A stretch of DNA of 64,000 bases, taken from contig NC_084895.1 of assembly GCF_958979055.1 (NCBI RefSeq), forward strand, positions 1,288,001-1,352,000, written 5' to 3'. This document shows positions 37,314 to 48,676 of the stretch, one piece after another; the stretch's first letter is position 1; every line of letters starts with the position of its first letter. The stretch is from Alnus glutinosa (taxonomy: Eukaryota; Streptophyta; Magnoliopsida; Fagales; Betulaceae). The notes below the pieces were generated by a model. That model had not been told where the DNA came from. It ran no database searches and worked only from the letters and a program-made list of their open reading frames with translations. The position numbers were made by a program, and so were the translations under genes.

Positions 37314-38812
37314 TTAGGAATGAACCAATTTGGCTACAAATTCTTCAATGTTTTTATCAGAACTTCCGCCCTCGTCAACAGCCTCTTTGGCCAATTTCCT
37401 CCATTTTAAGGCATTTTTCTTTATCTCTTCCCCTCTCTCTCCCTCCATTATTTCCCTAATGCAATGTTCTGCTATTTCTCGCTGGACCAACACTTTCTCA
37501 TCAACCGGAGCTTTCAATCCCATCTTCCAAACATCCATAGTATACTTTGCATTTGTGCTCTGGTCTAACCAATATGGTATTGCAACCATCGGCACACCGG
37601 AGCTAAGGGCCTCCAAAGTAGAATTCCACCCACAATGCGTCACAAAGCATCCCACTGCCTCGTGAGCTAACACCTTCAGCTAAGGACACCAAGGAACCAC
37701 CAATTCCTTCTCAGACGCCTCCTCCACAAAGTTTTTGGGGAGCTTTGCCTCTTTTGATGCCCTAACAACCCACAAGAAGCATCTGTTGCTCATTCTCAAT
37801 CCCCAAGCTATTTCTTCCATTTGTTCAACTTGAAAATCTACAAAACTCCCGAACGAATTGAAACATATACGACTGACCCTTTTGGACAACCATTTAACCA
37901 TTTCATACAAGCATCGGTTTCCGGTTTGAAGATGCTCAAACCATAGTCTTTGTCATCTTCAAGTCGCTTGTCTAAGAACATAGACGGTATGGTTGGTCCT
38001 ATTGTCCCCAATGGAAAGATCTTTGCCATCCAATCCACCACCTACGAAATAATTTATCAACAATATATCAACTGTTACAAGCATATATAAACTCATCAAA
38101 CAATATCATTCAGATTTTCAACCAGAAAAAACAGTTGAGGAAATTAATAGTCACAAGCCCTTACCTCTTCCTCCAACTCATAAAATGTGTTGACAAGGAG
38201 CCAGTCAGCTTTATCGACGTTGGAGAATTGACCCACAAGCATGTCAAAGTAAGCCGGGTAGGATCCAAGATCATAAATGAAGGACGGCATATCCTGAGGT
38301 TGGAGAGGTGGCGATCCAGGAAGAAAAATTTCAGTCTCTGAAAGAGGGAGTTTAAGTACTCCTTTGTAGACATGGTAATATATATTATCAACAGCACAAG
38401 ATTGGGTGAAAAGCATTGCCCCCACCAACCCAAACTTTTTGGCTATGTCTAGAGCCCAAGGCAAGAACGGATCATAAACAACACAATCATCAGGACAGCC
38501 TGAGTTAGAAAGTTTCTCGATGAGCTCGGTCAAAGTTTGTGACCCAACTCTCCGAAAGCGCTCCAAATATGCGTGGATGCTCTCTGCTTCCGCCACCCCA
38601 CCCTCATCATAGCCGTCGGAGATTGTCTCGAGCGCAAGAGAGTTGGCTTCTTTATCCATGGTATGGGAGATGGATTTGGTAATAACCAGTCTAACTTTCA
38701 CTCCTTTGTGCTCCAAACGCTTGGAGAACTCCATCATAGGATTGATGTGGCCTTGGCCTGGATAGGCTAAGACCAAACAATGAGCTCTTTACACATTCCC
38801 TTCCCCCTCCAT
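37314..38812 (-). pseudogene. UGT74 pseudogene (UGT-6), recently broken
   Basis: Full-length copy closest to UGT-1: exon 1 38165-38812 and exon 2 37314-38041, with intact splice sites and a 123-bp intron. Three lesions are visible. Codon 8 (Tyr in UGT-1) is a TAA stop. A 5-bp insertion near 37855, in the conserved VYVSFGS region, shifts the frame. The Gln of the PSPG WCPQ is a TAG stop. Otherwise His/Asp catalytic residues and the PSPG box are readable, and the FVDFQ patch matches UGT-1. No full protein can be made; a later Met could open exon 1 only. Confidence 0.92.
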
Positions 38813-39666
38813 TCTTTCGAGATCTCTCTCTCTCTCTCTCTCTCGTTACTGCACTATCGTGAGGTTTTTTATAAAGGGAATGAGAGAGATCACCAAAATA
38901 ATTTTAAAATGTAGACGACAGAAAAAACTACTGCTGCTGACAATTATGCATGTTCCAGCTACAATATTGTTGATTATAGTGCGCCAATCAAATCAATCAA
39001 CTTTATAAAATCCTCAGCCAATCAATACACATGGCCGCTTTGAAGTTTGCCCTCTCACTCTCTCCATTGCGATAGGAAGAAGATGGTTGAAATATATAAA
39101 GAATATAGGAAAAAATATGAAGGTTCGATTATAACGATGATATCTTTATAATATATTTTTTCTCATTTTTAAGTGCTAAGGAATTTGGCAAAATAATTTT
39201 CAAGATACAATGAAGCCCAAAGTATTACTCTATAATATATAGTACTTTTGAGAATAACAAGAAACACTCATAAAAAATTGCACAAAAAAAATTTATAGGA
39301 GACAAGAAAGAAGCAATATGTTTTATTAATTATTATTATTATTATTATTATTATTTTGCATATGATTTAAGGATTAAGGGTCATATTTATAATGATTTTG
39401 GACCATTGAACTAATGGTCACAAATTTGTAACCATTAAATCCAAATTAATAGACTCCTAATTAATAGCATAGTAATTTCTTTTGTAACTACCAAATCTTT
39501 AAATAAAATTATTTGAAATAAATAATTTTATTTATTAAATAAATCTAACTGGCGAAGCATTGAAGGTATATCTCTCTATCTCTTTCCCTCGCACGCATCC
39601 TTCTCTTTCCTCAGTTGAATCAAATTTGCAACAGTTTTTAAAATATGGGTTCTTTTTTTTTTTTTT

Positions 39667-40138
39667 AGTAATTCTAGACGTTATATTTACGTCCCTTTTA
39701 TTTTCATATGTCAGAACTAATAATAATTTAAAGAGAGATAAAAGAAATAAAGGAAATACAAATTTTATATGGTTTGGCTTATGACCTACATTTACACGTT
39801 AAAGCCTTTTGTTGACTACATATTTTTTTTATTTATTTGATTGTATACAAGACTCTATGTATAGAGAAAGAATCTGAACGTTACAAGCTTTTTCTACTTC
39901 TACACTAATTAACAACAATAAATCTAATTTATAATTTTGTAACTCTTATCTCTTGAATACTTGTTACTCTTCTCTCTTTAATTCCTGTAGCTCTTGTCTC
40001 AATATCATCTAATAATTATGTGACTTTTAAAATCACTGTTAGAATTGTGATTGAATTTTAATTAAATAACGATTTTAAAAGTCATGTCATTGTCAGAAGG
40101 ATACAAGAGGAACATGGATATAACGTCTATAATTACTT
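39667..40138. mobile_element. MITE-like TIR element, AGTAATTC ends (unit C)
   Basis: Orthologous to 5042-5514 and 13535-13964. Non-coding. Confidence 0.5.
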
Positions 40139-40608
40139 GGATTCATCTTCTTAATACGGAAATTTTTGTAGATTTGTGAAATTAAAATATTAATATATTA
40201 AATTAAATTTTTTTAAAATATATGAGTATGGTTGTAAAAATAATAAAAGATGATAAGTAAGATTTTATTTTAAATTCAATAAATGTGCAGTACGGTGCAC
40301 TATGCACCTGCTGTCTGTAGTACACGTCTCACATGCTTCCACGTTATTTGAATTTTCTTCTTCGGGCAGTTCTGCAGTTTGCTTTACCGAAAATTTCTAT
40401 CAAGCTTTGTCTTTTTTAAAGTTTTTTATATTAGATATACCAATTGGTACATTAATTTGAATCTTTCTTTTTTTTAAAAAAAAAAATTATTATATTAATT
40501 ATATATGTAGAACTCACGTGGTAAGAACATATTTATTGTTATTTAAAAGCTTGGAGCTTTTCATGTCAATTAATTTTTCATGAGAGGAGCCTTTGGCTTC
40601 TTTGTTAT

Positions 40609-40610
<2 letters not shown>

Positions 40611-40682
<72 letters not shown>
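40611..40682. repeat. (TA)n microsatellite
   Basis: About 35 TA units, longer than at the paralogous unit A site. Confidence 0.9.
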
Positions 40683-40687
<5 letters not shown>

Positions 40688-41089
40688 CAAACAAGATTTC
40701 AATTCATTATTAAATTTGTAAAGCTTAATATGAATCCTATTATTTAAAGGTAAATTTAAAAATAAAATATATAAAAAATATAAAAATATTATTTCTTTTC
40801 GCAGTTAAGATAGTGCTGGCATGGCGAGTGCAGGTTGCTTCCTTTACTCTGAATCATAAGAACTCACTCTCACCCAAACATGAATTCTAAAGCATTTTCA
40901 ATTTAATAAACTTTCTTAAATATGTTTTCTCAATTTCTTTGTAAACCATTAAAACATAATTTAATTTAATTTAATTTATTTTATTTTTTGGTATTTATAA
41001 TTCTAAAAATTTGTCAGGACCAAATGCGTCATGGCTTGCGGGTAAATGCTAAATGTGCAACCCCTTTATACAATTTGAACACGAGAAAT

Positions 41090-41365
41090 GATCATTTTAC
41101 AAGAAGTGCACAACAAATGCACTTTTGTAGTGCAACAACCAGTTCTCTTTGAACACAATCCTCACTCACAATGGGGTGGAGCTCACATGTTTAGGCCTCA
41201 CCCTCATGTGAGGGGGATGGTGCACTTGTTGTACACTCTTGTAGTGCAATAATCAGTTCTCTTTGAACACAATCCACTCACAATGGGGTGGAGCCCATAC
41301 ACGTAAGCCCTACTACATTGTGAGTGAGGATTGTGTTCAAGTTGTGCTAGAGTTGTTTTTCCAAT
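41090..41365. repeat. Local direct and inverted repeat cluster
   Basis: A segment with TAGTGCAACAACCAGTTCTC near 41136 recurs as TAGTGCAATAATCAGTTCTC near 41241. CACTCACAATGGGGTGGAGC occurs in both copies, and an inverted piece (TTGTGAGTGAGGATTGTG) lies near 41320. A weaker relative is at 48100-48220. Probably a degenerate foldback element; not found in units A or B. Confidence 0.55.
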
Positions 41366-41523
41366 TATATATATATAATTGTAATATGAAAAATGTGTCG
41401 ACTCACGTGTATATCCAAGCATATGTCTGCTTCTATTCCTATATATATGGTCGGTTGACTAGATGGACTTAGTAATTAGCTGTTTACCAATTAGCTATAT
41501 ATGCTCAATGGTGTCTCATGATC

Positions 41524-41672
41524 GGATCCGGCTTCCATACGGTAGTTTAAAACTACCGCATGGGTGTGGTAGTGGAAAATGGTACCGTTTTCCACAACAC
41601 GGTACTGTTTTCCACTTAAAAAAATTTGCAAAATTTTTAATAAATTTAAAAATTATAAAAATAATAATAATT

Positions 41673-41708
<36 letters not shown>

Positions 41709-42629
41709 TAAGAGGTAGCCGGTGCGATTTGGGGTGGTTCGTTGGCTTTGGGGATGGTTCGACCACCCTTAAAAGGCCCAAAAAAAAAATGGGGTTTCGG
41801 GGGTGGCCAGACCTCCCCCAAGGGCCTGGGGGTGGTTTCAACCACCCCATACGGCCGATATGGGGGTGGCTCGTTTAGGGGTGATCCGGCCACCCCCAAA
41901 ACCCAAACTTTTTTTTTTGTTTTTTGTTTCTAGGCCTTTTAGGGGTGGCCAGACCACCCCCAAGGGCCTGGGGTGGTTTCGACCACCCCATACGTCCGAT
42001 CTGGAGGTGACCGAGCCACCCCATAGGCTTTTGGGGGTGATCCGGCCACCCCCAAAACCCAAACCTTTTTTTTTTGTTTTTGGTTTCTAGGCCTTTTAGG
42101 GGTGGCCGGGCCACCCCCAAGGGTCTGGAGGTGGTTTTGACCACCCTATACGACCGATCAGGGGGTGGCCGGGCCACCCCTAAGGGCCTTGGGGTGGTTT
42201 TGACCACCCTATACGGTCGATCTGGGGGTGGCTTAAGGCCTTTAGGGGTGGTATGGCCACCCCAAACTTTTCTCTCTTTTTTTTTGTGTGTTTTTTGGCC
42301 TTTTGGGGGTGGCCGGACCACCCCCAAAGCCGACTGGGGTGGTTCATCCACCCCAGATCGGCCAAGGGGGTGATCCGGCCACCCCCTTGGCCAATAATGG
42401 GGTGGCCTGCCACCCTTTAAGTTTTTTTTTTTTTTTTTTTAATATTTTTTGTTTTTAATTATTATTATTTTTATAATTTTATAATTTATTAAAAAATTTG
42501 CAAATTTTTTAAAGTAGAAAACAGTACCGTTTGTGGAAAACGGTACCGTTTTCCACTGCAGCACCATGCGGTAGTTTTAAATTACAGCACCATGCAGTAG
42601 TTTAAAACTACCGCATGGAAGCTGGATCC
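41524..42629. mobile_element. Mutator-like element with GC-palindrome tandem cargo
   Basis: 1106 bp, ends GGATCCGGCTTCCAT and complement of GGATCCAGCTTCCAT, with long inverted repeats (over 100 bp, including GGTACCGTTTTCCAC). Perfect 9-bp target duplication CTCATGATC (41515-41523, 42630-42638). The paralogous site in unit B (about 14838) is empty. The interior 41700-42420 carries many GGGGTGGY...RCCACCCC palindromes arranged partly in a 156-bp tandem (starts near 41881 and 42037). No transposase. Confidence 0.92.
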
Positions 42630-42737
42630 CTCATGATCATCAAGCATATCCAAGTAAATAAGGATAATAAGGACCGATTAATAGGAAATTTTTGTTCGGA
42701 TAATAATTATTTGTAATTTAAATAGGTGAATCTTATA

Positions 42738-42738
<1 letters not shown>

Positions 42739-42771
<33 letters not shown>

Positions 42772-42877
42772 TTTTGACATGTTTACATAAGATGAGGAGA
42801 GAGGATTCGAACTAATAACCTTCGCTTCATGAGGCATGGTTTTCATCTGATTGAACTACCCTTAGAGACAACAGATA
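42739..42877 (-). mobile_element. tRNA-derived SINE
   Basis: On the minus strand: a tRNA-like head with GGTAGTTCAATCAG and B-box-like AGTTCGAATCCTC, ending in a long A tail. It is flanked by AATCTTATAT at 42729-42738 and 42878-42887. Unit B (near 15150) is an empty site. Same family and orientation as 15251-15376 but a different insertion point. Confidence 0.87.
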
Positions 42878-43539
42878 AATCTTATATTAACTCTCTAACA
42901 AGTTGAAATAGTTAATTGCTATAAAAAATATTATGGTAGAAAATTTTTATTGTCTTTTGGTATCTACCTTAATGAGTTTTATCACAAGAGATCGGAATGT
43001 TATTCGGAATTCTTGAATGGTTCGTTTGGCAACTATGATTTCAAAAATAAATATGATTCTATTTTTGCTTTTTTTTAAAAGAAAAAAAAAATCATATTTT
43101 ATTCAACTTTTTCTAATTTTATTTCACAAAGTCAAACGTCGAAATTCGCGCACTAAATAAGAATTGAATTTTGATTTCAAAAATCAAACACCCAAACAAA
43201 TTGCATTTTCTTCGTTCTTTTATTTTTATTTAAAGAAAAGAAAAAAAGAGACGTAGTGAATGTGACAAACAAAAATACAGGAAAATAAACACTTGAAAAC
43301 GCTGAATAGCATTTCTCTTATCAGTTATCGCAAAGCATTTTTAATACCTTAAAATCATGACTTGCAATTCTAAAAAGCATGAGGCTCTAACTGTTAATAA
43401 CTTAATAATGTTTAAGTATTGGTTAAGTGATGAAATTTACATCTTCTTATCTGCTTAAGTTTTTGGGCCAACGAAGAATGCTATATGTAAAACCTCTATC
43501 TCTTTTACTCAAAAATTATATGACTTTTAAAATTACTAT

Positions 43540-44190
43540 TAAAACCACTGCAACAAGCCTAAAACCCACCAAAAAAAAAAACTAACAGAAATCCAAAGGA
43601 AATCAAAGAAAAACAAGAAGCCCAAAAAAAAAAAGTAGTTGCAGCAGGAAGGCGGTGGCAGAACAGAGACCGGCGCGTGAAACGGTTTTGTTTTCAGAGT
43701 AATGATACATGGGGGACGTCTTACCGTCCCCCAGCACCCTCTTTTAACTAAAATAATGGTGTTTAATGCAAAAATGTCATTTAATGTCACATCAAAAGAC
43801 ATTTTTGCATTAAAACACATTTTTTTAATACAAAAGGGGTGCTGGGGGACGGTAAGACGTCCACAATGTATCATTACTCCTTGTTTTGATTTTTAAAACG
43901 GTTTGTCAAGCGCACGTCAACAGTACAGAAACAGAAAAAACTGAGGCCCATTGGAGCATGGGCTTGGTTTCCAGAATGGGCAGCTGTGGATCTCAATACA
44001 CACATGGCAACACTTGCAGTGTCGGGGGTAATGGAAGACAACTAGAAGTTACTAAAGAAGCTGAAGAGTGCGTGCGTTTTATATATTAAAGTCATGCGTT
44101 TTACGTACCCAAATAATGGGCTTAGAGTTGTAGCTGGACATTTATGTTAGTAGGGCCTTTTTATGTCAATATGAATTGTTTTAATAATCT
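43540..44190. repeat. Unit C copy of the promoter-like block
   Basis: Counterpart of 6940-7620 and 16520-17110, split by the MITE at 43697-43879. TGGGC-type motifs are kept. No gene called. Confidence 0.4.
43697..43879. mobile_element. Mutator-type MITE, GAGTAATGATAC ends
   Basis: 183-bp relative of 29174-29353 with inverted ends GAGTAATGATACATGGGGG / complement. Units A and B lack it at the matching site. The expected 9-bp duplication is not intact, so the borders may have been trimmed. Confidence 0.8.
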
Positions 44191-44202
44191 TCTTTGATAT
44201 TA

Positions 44203-44869
44203 GGGTTAAATATATTTTAGCTCTCAAACTACCACCATTTCTCCGAATGGCCCCCCAAATTACAAATGGTTAGATTTTGTCCCCCCAAACTACCACTTTT
44301 TGATTTTTTTGGCCTGACATCCATCCATTTATGCCGTCAATTCTAATAAAAATTGGGTCATGTGTGTGACATCCCACATTGCCTGGGAATGAGGATGTGC
44401 TTATATGTATAAATGCATCATTTATGACACAACGCGTTTTAAAGTCGTGATGGTCATGAACCTATCAGAACTCCGCAGTTAAAGCGTGCTTTTGCGAGAG
44501 CAGTACCAGGATGGGTGACCTCCTGAGAAGTTTGGTTCAGGGGAGCTAAAAGTGGACAATATTGTATCATTGGGGATGAGTCTTTACAATGTGCACGGCA
44601 TGTGACTTTTTTAGCCCAAAAATCTAAAAATATTCCTCTACACTTTGAAATTCCCACGATTAAGGGATGGGTATTTTCGGGTTTTGGGCTAAAAGGGTCA
44701 CGTGACATGTACATGGCCCAATTTCTGTTAGAATTAACGGCATAAATGGACAAATGGGGTCAAAAAATCAAAAAGTGGTAGTTTGGGGGATCAGAATCTA
44801 AGCATTGGTAGTTTGAAGGACCATTCGGAGAAAGAGTGATAGTTTGGAGGGCTAAAATGTATTTAACCC
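44203..44869. mobile_element. Mutator-like element hosting a Cassandra solo LTR
   Basis: Inverted ends of roughly 160 bp, GGGTTAAATATATTTTAGC against GGGTTAAATACATTTTAGC. Target duplication TTGATATTA (44194-44202) / TTGATACTA (44870-44878), one mismatch. Unit A has a single uninterrupted target at about 7616-7630. The centre has been invaded by a Cassandra LTR. Confidence 0.88.
44365..44588 (+). mobile_element. Cassandra TRIM solo LTR (fossil)
   Basis: 224-bp single LTR starting TGTGACATCCCACATTGCC and ending TTTACA. Its middle (about 44450-44530) is 5S rRNA-like, including ATCAGAACTCCGCAGTTAA and AGGATGGGTGACCTCCTG, the hallmark of Cassandra. It is flanked by a perfect 5-bp duplication ATGTG (44360-44364, 44589-44593). 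No second LTR or internal region. Moderately old; younger than its host element. Confidence 0.93.
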
Positions 44870-44889
44870 TTGATACTAAGAAAACTACA

Positions 44890-45510
44890 GCTGAAGCTTT
44901 AAAAAATTCAAGTGTATTGCTCTAAGATTACAACTTCACGGATATTATTCGAAATTTCTTCCATCTATAGATAATCCATGACTTGTTTTATTGTTGTTTT
45001 TCCAAGCCCGTGTGCAGCAAAGTTTGACTCTCTCTCAATGTGACAGATCTATCATCTTCCTATCGTTCTTAACACCTCTTTTGTATCTACAACATTTTGG
45101 TCATATTTACTCCAATCAACGAATCACCCTCTAAGATAACACAATGAAGCCCCACATCAGGACTGAATCATGCTGCCTTTAAAGCACCTATAGCCACTGT
45201 CACCATCGGTTCTGGCACAAAATCATGTGTGTGCTTCTCGCTGCAGTCATCTGGCCCTAAGAATCTCTCACAATAGTACCAATACCCATACGTCTAGTGA
45301 TAGCATCAATGGCCACATCCCAATTAATTTTGTACCATCCATCTGGTAGCCTATTTCATTTTAAAGTCAATTTTGTCTTATAGTGGATCGCATGACCACC
45401 TACATTTGCTTCAACTGTGTTGTATGCTTGAAGGAAAGCGGCAGACTCTTGAATAAGGAGATTTGGGTGGCTGAAAGTGAAAACATCTCCATGAATCACT
45501 ATATTTCTTC
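44890..45510 (-). mobile_element. LINE relic, zinc-binding/RNase H part (unit C)
   Basis: Shorter copy of 7640-8480, with RRNIVIHGDVFTFSHPNLLI readable, ending abruptly near 45515 where unit A continues. A deletion removed the zinc-binding end. Confidence 0.7.
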
Positions 45511-45942
45511 TCAACCATTTTTGTAATCCATTTTTGGAGGTACAAGTTTCTCCAAATACTTGATTATCAATACACTCAATTTCCATTTAATTCAACTACA
45601 TTCAATCATCATATCCAAATACACTTCCATACAATTAGATATAAGAAATATGCTTCAGCCACATTAAATTTCTTAACAAAACTACCAAATTAAAAACAAG
45701 ATTCTTTCTCCGCCCCTGTTGAGTTAAGGAAAGCTGAACTTCATGAGAAAAGTTGATGATTTTTATTTTAATTTGGCTTTTCGGATCTTTGAGTTTTCTG
45801 AATTTTTTTTTTTTTTTTTTTTTGGCACAAATCAGAGAGCATACCCCTTATTTTATTTTATTTTTGTTAATGCAGGTTAACCCACAAAGTAGCCATAGGT
45901 TAGGTGCTTTGTGTCAGAAGCTAGTGTGGGGTTGTTGACAAC

Positions 45943-47070
45943 AGAGTGTACATGCAGATGCAGTTATTTGTGGTATCTGCAAACATAATCGCAAAATACG
46001 AACATTTTTACTAATTGCATCTGTGTGGTTATTGTAGTTATCAAATATTGTTATTTACTATTTGCATATTAAGGTAATGAACAGTTTGGGCCTATTTTTG
46101 TCTTTTTGGCCTTCGTCGAATCTCTATTATAGTCTATTTTGAACGATTTTGAAAATGATTTAAGCAGATTTTTAATGTTTTGAACTTGTTTTAATTTTTT
46201 TTAAGCTCTAATCTTTTAAAAATATTTTGATTTCACATTACTTTTGTCTTTTTATCCAAGTGTTACACAAGAAGAAAAATGCTAAGGGTACAAAAATTTT
46301 TACAAAGAAAACTTTACAAACTGACATGGAGCTTCATGAGAGGCACCACGTCAGCTTAGTATTAAAAAAAGTTAAAACAATTTTTTTGTACACAGACAAA
46401 AATACCCTTTCATTTCCTGTTAAACCCACTTCCCTGAAAACCATCACACCGGCGGAAACTCAGCACACCGGCCACGACCACCGAAAACCCAGCACCCCAG
46501 ACAATCTCGGATTGGACCCCGACCCCAACCACGCTTCTGGTCGGGGAAGGGCTAGATCATGGCCAGCCGGCCGAGATCCGGCCGTTCTGGCCGGGGTTGG
46601 CCCGGATCCCGGACATATGGCCGGGGTCCAACAGTTGTGGTCGGGGATGGGCCTGATCCGGACAGATGGCCAGGGATGGCCTGGATCCCGAACATACGGC
46701 CAGGATCCGATAGTTGTGGGCAGGGATGGGCTGGATCCCGGACAAACGGGCGAGATCCGGCCGTTCTGGCCGGGGGTGGGCCGGATCCCGGACATACGGC
46801 CGGAATCCAGCTGTTCTTGCCGGGACGACGACGATATTGCACCACTGGAGTGATCCGTTCGTGGCTGGAAGGGTATTTTGCTAAAAGGGTATTTTAGTCT
46901 TTAGGTATAATGCCATGTCAATTTGTAAAGTTCTCTTTGTAAAAAAATTTGTACCCTTAGCATTTTTCACACAAAAAAACAACACAGCCAACCAAACCAA
47001 TGTAAACATAATCTATTAATCCAAAATGACGTGGTTTGGGTGAATTTATATATGCCCACATGCACACCAT
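45943..47070. mobile_element. GCGGATGCAG-family TIR element (unit C), interrupted
   Basis: Orthologous to 9095-9624 and 17902-18444 but split by a 695-bp insertion at 46274-46968. Part of the right side is also shortened relative to unit A. Confidence 0.5.
46274..46968. mobile_element. Mutator-type TIR element with GC-rich tandem cargo
   Basis: Ends GAAAAATGCTAAGGGTAC and complement, with about 56 bp of inverted similarity. Target duplication ACACAAGAA (46265-46273) / ACACAAAAA (46969-46977), one mismatch. Units A and B are empty at this point. The interior (about 46540-46820) is a GC-rich tandem array around CCGGATCCCGGACATA and GATCCGGCCGTTCTGGCC. Long open frames here on both strands come from the repeat, not from a gene. 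Confidence 0.88.
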
Positions 47071-47559
47071 TTAGTTGTCGTGGTTCTGATAATGGACGGA
47101 GAATCCCAAGAATTGAAAAAATAATAATAATATTTTTTTTAAAAAAATAAATAAATAATAATACAAAAAAAATTATTAAAAACTAAAATAAAAAATTACA
47201 TCTTGTAATTAAGTACTATTTTAGTTAATATTACTATAAATGCTCCAACGTACACATATTTCACATAATCACATGTGCGAACTGCGAAGAGTCAAAAGAC
47301 AATACAGTAATTACTCTTGCCCTTGCTTTTTTTTTTTTTTTTTGAAAGGACTCTCTTGCCCTTGCTGGTTACCCCAATTGGTCGTTTATTCTGCCGACCA
47401 CTTTAAACGGTCGTTTATTCACCGGCCAGTAGCATCAACATTTCAGAAAACCAAATTATTTTCTAAAGCATCCTTTTACAATCTTCTAATTAATTTCAAA
47501 CGCATCCTTACAATCTTCCAATTTCCAAGAGCGTCCTTACAATTTTTAAGTTAAAAATA

Positions 47560-48500
47560 ATAATAATAATAATAATAATAACTTGATTCTATTGTAAGAA
47601 AATAATTAATTATTTGACATTGTAACTTCGTTGACAAAAAATGCGATTTTTAAAAAATTACGATTTAAAAAAAAATATATGTATTTTCAAATCGTATGCA
47701 TGGAAATGCTTTTTTTTTTTTTTTGAAGACACGTAATTTTAAAGTGTAAATTGTAATTTTAAAGGTCAAATGTTTAACTATATTTTTAAAAATCATGTTT
47801 TTAAATTGTACATTTTTAAATCGTTATTTTTAAATTTTACATTTTAAAATCGTAAATTTAAACGAAATCTTAAATAATAATTAGTTTATTTTTATTTTTA
47901 TTTAAGGAGAGACATCAGTTTATCATTTTTATTTGGTGATAATTCTATTGGTCAACGCGATTCACGAGATGGCCGGATAACGTCTTTTTCTCTCTTTTGG
48001 ATGTTTCTCATTATTGATTGCGACACTAGATTCAATCCTATAGGTTAAACGTGCGATTTAAAAATGGGTGGTTTTGAAATATAATTTTGGGATTTGTTTC
48101 TTATACTACACCATCACAACAACTGCACAACAACTCTTCACATGAGGGTGAGCTCCAGTGTGTAGAACACATTTTCATATAAGGGATTGTTGTGCCGTTA
48201 TTATATTGATGTCGTAAATCTAACATTTTTCATAATTTTGTAGATAAATATTCGATTCTCTCTAAGGACGTATATTCTACCTTCAATTCCCTCTTAAGCT
48301 GTTTAGACCTGTACGTTGATCTGAGGTCTGTGGCCTGTGGGGTGTTGTCATAAAGCTTTGGCACGTGAACATCATATCGAAATTAATGAGTACTTTTTTT
48401 TCTAATAGAAAATGAGTTGTAAAAATGACTTCTTTCTGCCAATATTAATTTCTCTTTACAATAATTAATAAATATGTCGTTCCAAAGTCTGATCACTGAT
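47560..48500. other. Intergenic, no gene
   Basis: AT-rich DNA right of the unit C boundary (near 47555) and upstream of UGT-7. A degenerate relative of the repeat at 41090-41365 lies near 48100-48220. Confidence 0.5.
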
Positions 48501-48676
48501 TAGACGAAGGCCACGAAATTTAATGCACTTTTCTTTTGTGAGGATCGGCCAAAATGGGCCGGTGCTCCATCACAATGACCCTCTCAATTATCTGCTGCGC
48601 ACAGGAACCCTGGTGGTGATCATAGCCACATGCATGTCACTCACCAAAAGAGGACGAGATATTTATCACAAGCAGA

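Larger units (their letters stand above)
39030..40760. repeat. Upstream block of unit C, no gene
   Basis: Paralogous to 4430-6240 and 12960-14330. It contains the MITE-like element at 39667-40138 and the TA tract at 40611-40682. Confidence 0.6.

Noticed and set aside
41579-42413. Multiple proline/glycine-rich open frames
   Set aside because: Products of GGGGTGG/CCACCCC palindromes inside a Mutator-like element; open on both strands and not gene-like.
44450-44535. 5S rRNA gene
   Set aside because: The 5S-like stretch is part of a Cassandra LTR with clear 5-bp target duplication, not a 5S array.
46227-46853. 208-codon open frame plus several overlapping frames on both strands
   Set aside because: They lie in the GC-rich tandem cargo of a TIR element. 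Repeats without stops give open frames in many registers, and no family is recognisable.
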